A stretch of 47,075 bases of DNA from assembly GCA_002069965.1 (NCBI GenBank), contig MWCI01000020.1:1-47075 (forward strand), in the 5' to 3' direction. The position numbers were made by a program, and so were the translations under genes. The DNA is from Spirochaetes bacterium ADurb.Bin218. GTDB taxonomy: Bacteria > Spirochaetota > UBA4802 > UBA5550. This document shows, in pieces, positions 46,464-47,075 of this stretch; position 1 is the first letter of the stretch, and each line of letters starts with the position of its first letter. A model generated the notes under the pieces. That model worked only from the letters and a program-made list of their open reading frames with translations, was not told the DNA's origin and searched no databases.

Positions 46464-47075
46464 ATGAAACTTGAAAAATTTTCTACAGGGATTCAGGGAC
46501 TTGATGAGATTTTACATGGGGGTCTCATTCCACAAGGGGCATATCTTGTAAGAGGAGGTCCTGGCAGTGGCAAGACAACTCTTGGTCTTCACTTTCTGGC
46601 AGATGGAATCAAACTTGGCCAAAGCTCTCTGTTTATATCTCTTGAAGAACCGGAATCTGCTATTTGTTCCAATGCAGCTTCCTGTGGTTTTAACCTTGAT
46701 AAGATGAATTTTCTTGATTTAAGCCCAACTTCTGATTTTTTTGCAGAGGTAAAAAGTTATGATATTTTTTCACCAGCTGAAGTTGAGAGAGAGCCTTTAA
46801 CCAGCCGCATAATTTCAGAGATAGAAAGACTAAAACCCAACCGAGTTTTTGTAGATCCAATGACTCAATTCCGTTATTTTGCAAGTGATCTTTTTCAATA
46901 TCGCAGGCAGGTTCTTTCTTTTATAAGATTTTTGAAAGAGAAAGGAGCTACAGTTTTATTTTCATCAGAAAATAGTGCTGAGGCTCCTGATGAGGATCTG
47001 CAATTTTTAAGCGATGGTATTATCTGTCTTGATAATTCTGTTGGCTTATCTCAATATATGATCAATCATACTCCC
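46464..47075 (+). CDS. KaiC-like RecA-superfamily ATPase, N-terminal part (runs off right edge)
   Basis: 204 residues are visible from the ATG at 46464, preceded by AAGGTGAG. The start follows the KaiC/RadA pattern: STGIQGLDEILHGGLIPQGA, Walker A GGPGSGKTT, a catalytic-glutamate region LFISLEEPE, and Walker B RVFVDPMTQF. Single-domain KaiC-like proteins in bacteria often work with PAS or histidine-kinase signalling proteins rather than in circadian clocks. It is divergent from the sigma-54 activator gene, with 189 bases between the starts. Whether a second ATPase domain follows cannot be seen. Confidence 0.88.
   Translation, partial: MKLEKFSTGIQGLDEILHGGLIPQGAYLVRGGPGSGKTTLGLHFLADGIKLGQSSLFISLEEPESAICSNAASCGFNLDKMNFLDLSPTSDFFAEVKSYDIFSPAEVEREPLTSRIISEIERLKPNRVFVDPMTQFRYFASDLFQYRRQVLSFIRFLKEKGATVLFSSENSAEAPDEDLQFLSDGIICLDNSVGLSQYMINHTP

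Overview
The window is low-GC DNA from what looks like an anaerobic, motile, diderm bacterium, most likely a spirochaete or close relative. That placement is inference. It rests on the style of the chemotaxis receptor, a GlgD-like degenerate nucleotidyltransferase, the M18 aminopeptidase, a tail-anchored protein resembling families I associate with spirochaetes, rubrerythrin, and a 4-hydroxybutyrate fermentation locus. No rRNA or tRNA gene, insertion sequence, prophage or CRISPR array was seen.

Layout. 1-3.7 kb (minus strand): the N-terminal part of a chemotaxis receptor, a secreted protein of unknown function, LexA and a TetR regulator. 3.8-9.5 kb (plus): a YhaO/YhaN-like pair that has lost much of its catalytic machinery, a TPR protein, a GlgD-like protein and a PC4/p15-domain protein. 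9.5-17.4 kb: a receiver-PP2C phosphatase, a radical SAM protein, a tight mogA/macro-domain/pyrF operon and a CHASE4-PAS-GGDEF-EAL protein. 17.5-30 kb: uracil permease, rubrerythrin, an MFS carrier, an HtrA-type protease, a very large FAD/Fe-S dehydrogenase, a nucleoside deoxyribosyltransferase, SerC, a SPOR protein and an ArgA-like acetyltransferase. 30-34 kb (minus): a tightly packed five-gene module combining an anti-sigma-type ATPase, a STAS-like/winged-helix protein, an unknown cytoplasmic protein, a tail-anchored protein and a secreted protein. 34-35.5 kb: M18 aminopeptidase.

35.6-46.3 kb (minus) is the metabolic centrepiece. It encodes 4-hydroxybutyryl-CoA dehydratase, a small Cys-rich protein, 4-hydroxybutyrate CoA-transferase, an NCS2-like permease, and separately thiolase and crotonase. 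Together these take 4-hydroxybutyrate through crotonyl-CoA toward acetyl-CoA. 3-hydroxybutyryl-CoA dehydrogenase and butyryl-CoA dehydrogenase/ETF are not in the window. The dehydratase gene has a clear sigma-54 promoter (GG-N10-GC), and four copies of a 16-bp palindrome (GTTTCA-N4-TGAAAC) lie upstream. The adjacent gene encodes a CBS-PAS-PAS-AAA+ sigma-54 activator, so the sequence contains a readable regulatory circuit. The activator's reading frame is broken at an A7G7 homopolymer just after its GAFTGA loop, which may be a sequencing error, a true mutation or a switchable tract. A KaiC-like ATPase starts divergently and runs off the right edge.

The strongest candidates for new biology are the sigma-54/palindrome circuit with its broken activator, the catalytically degenerate YhaO/YhaN pair, and the five-gene partner-switching-like module.
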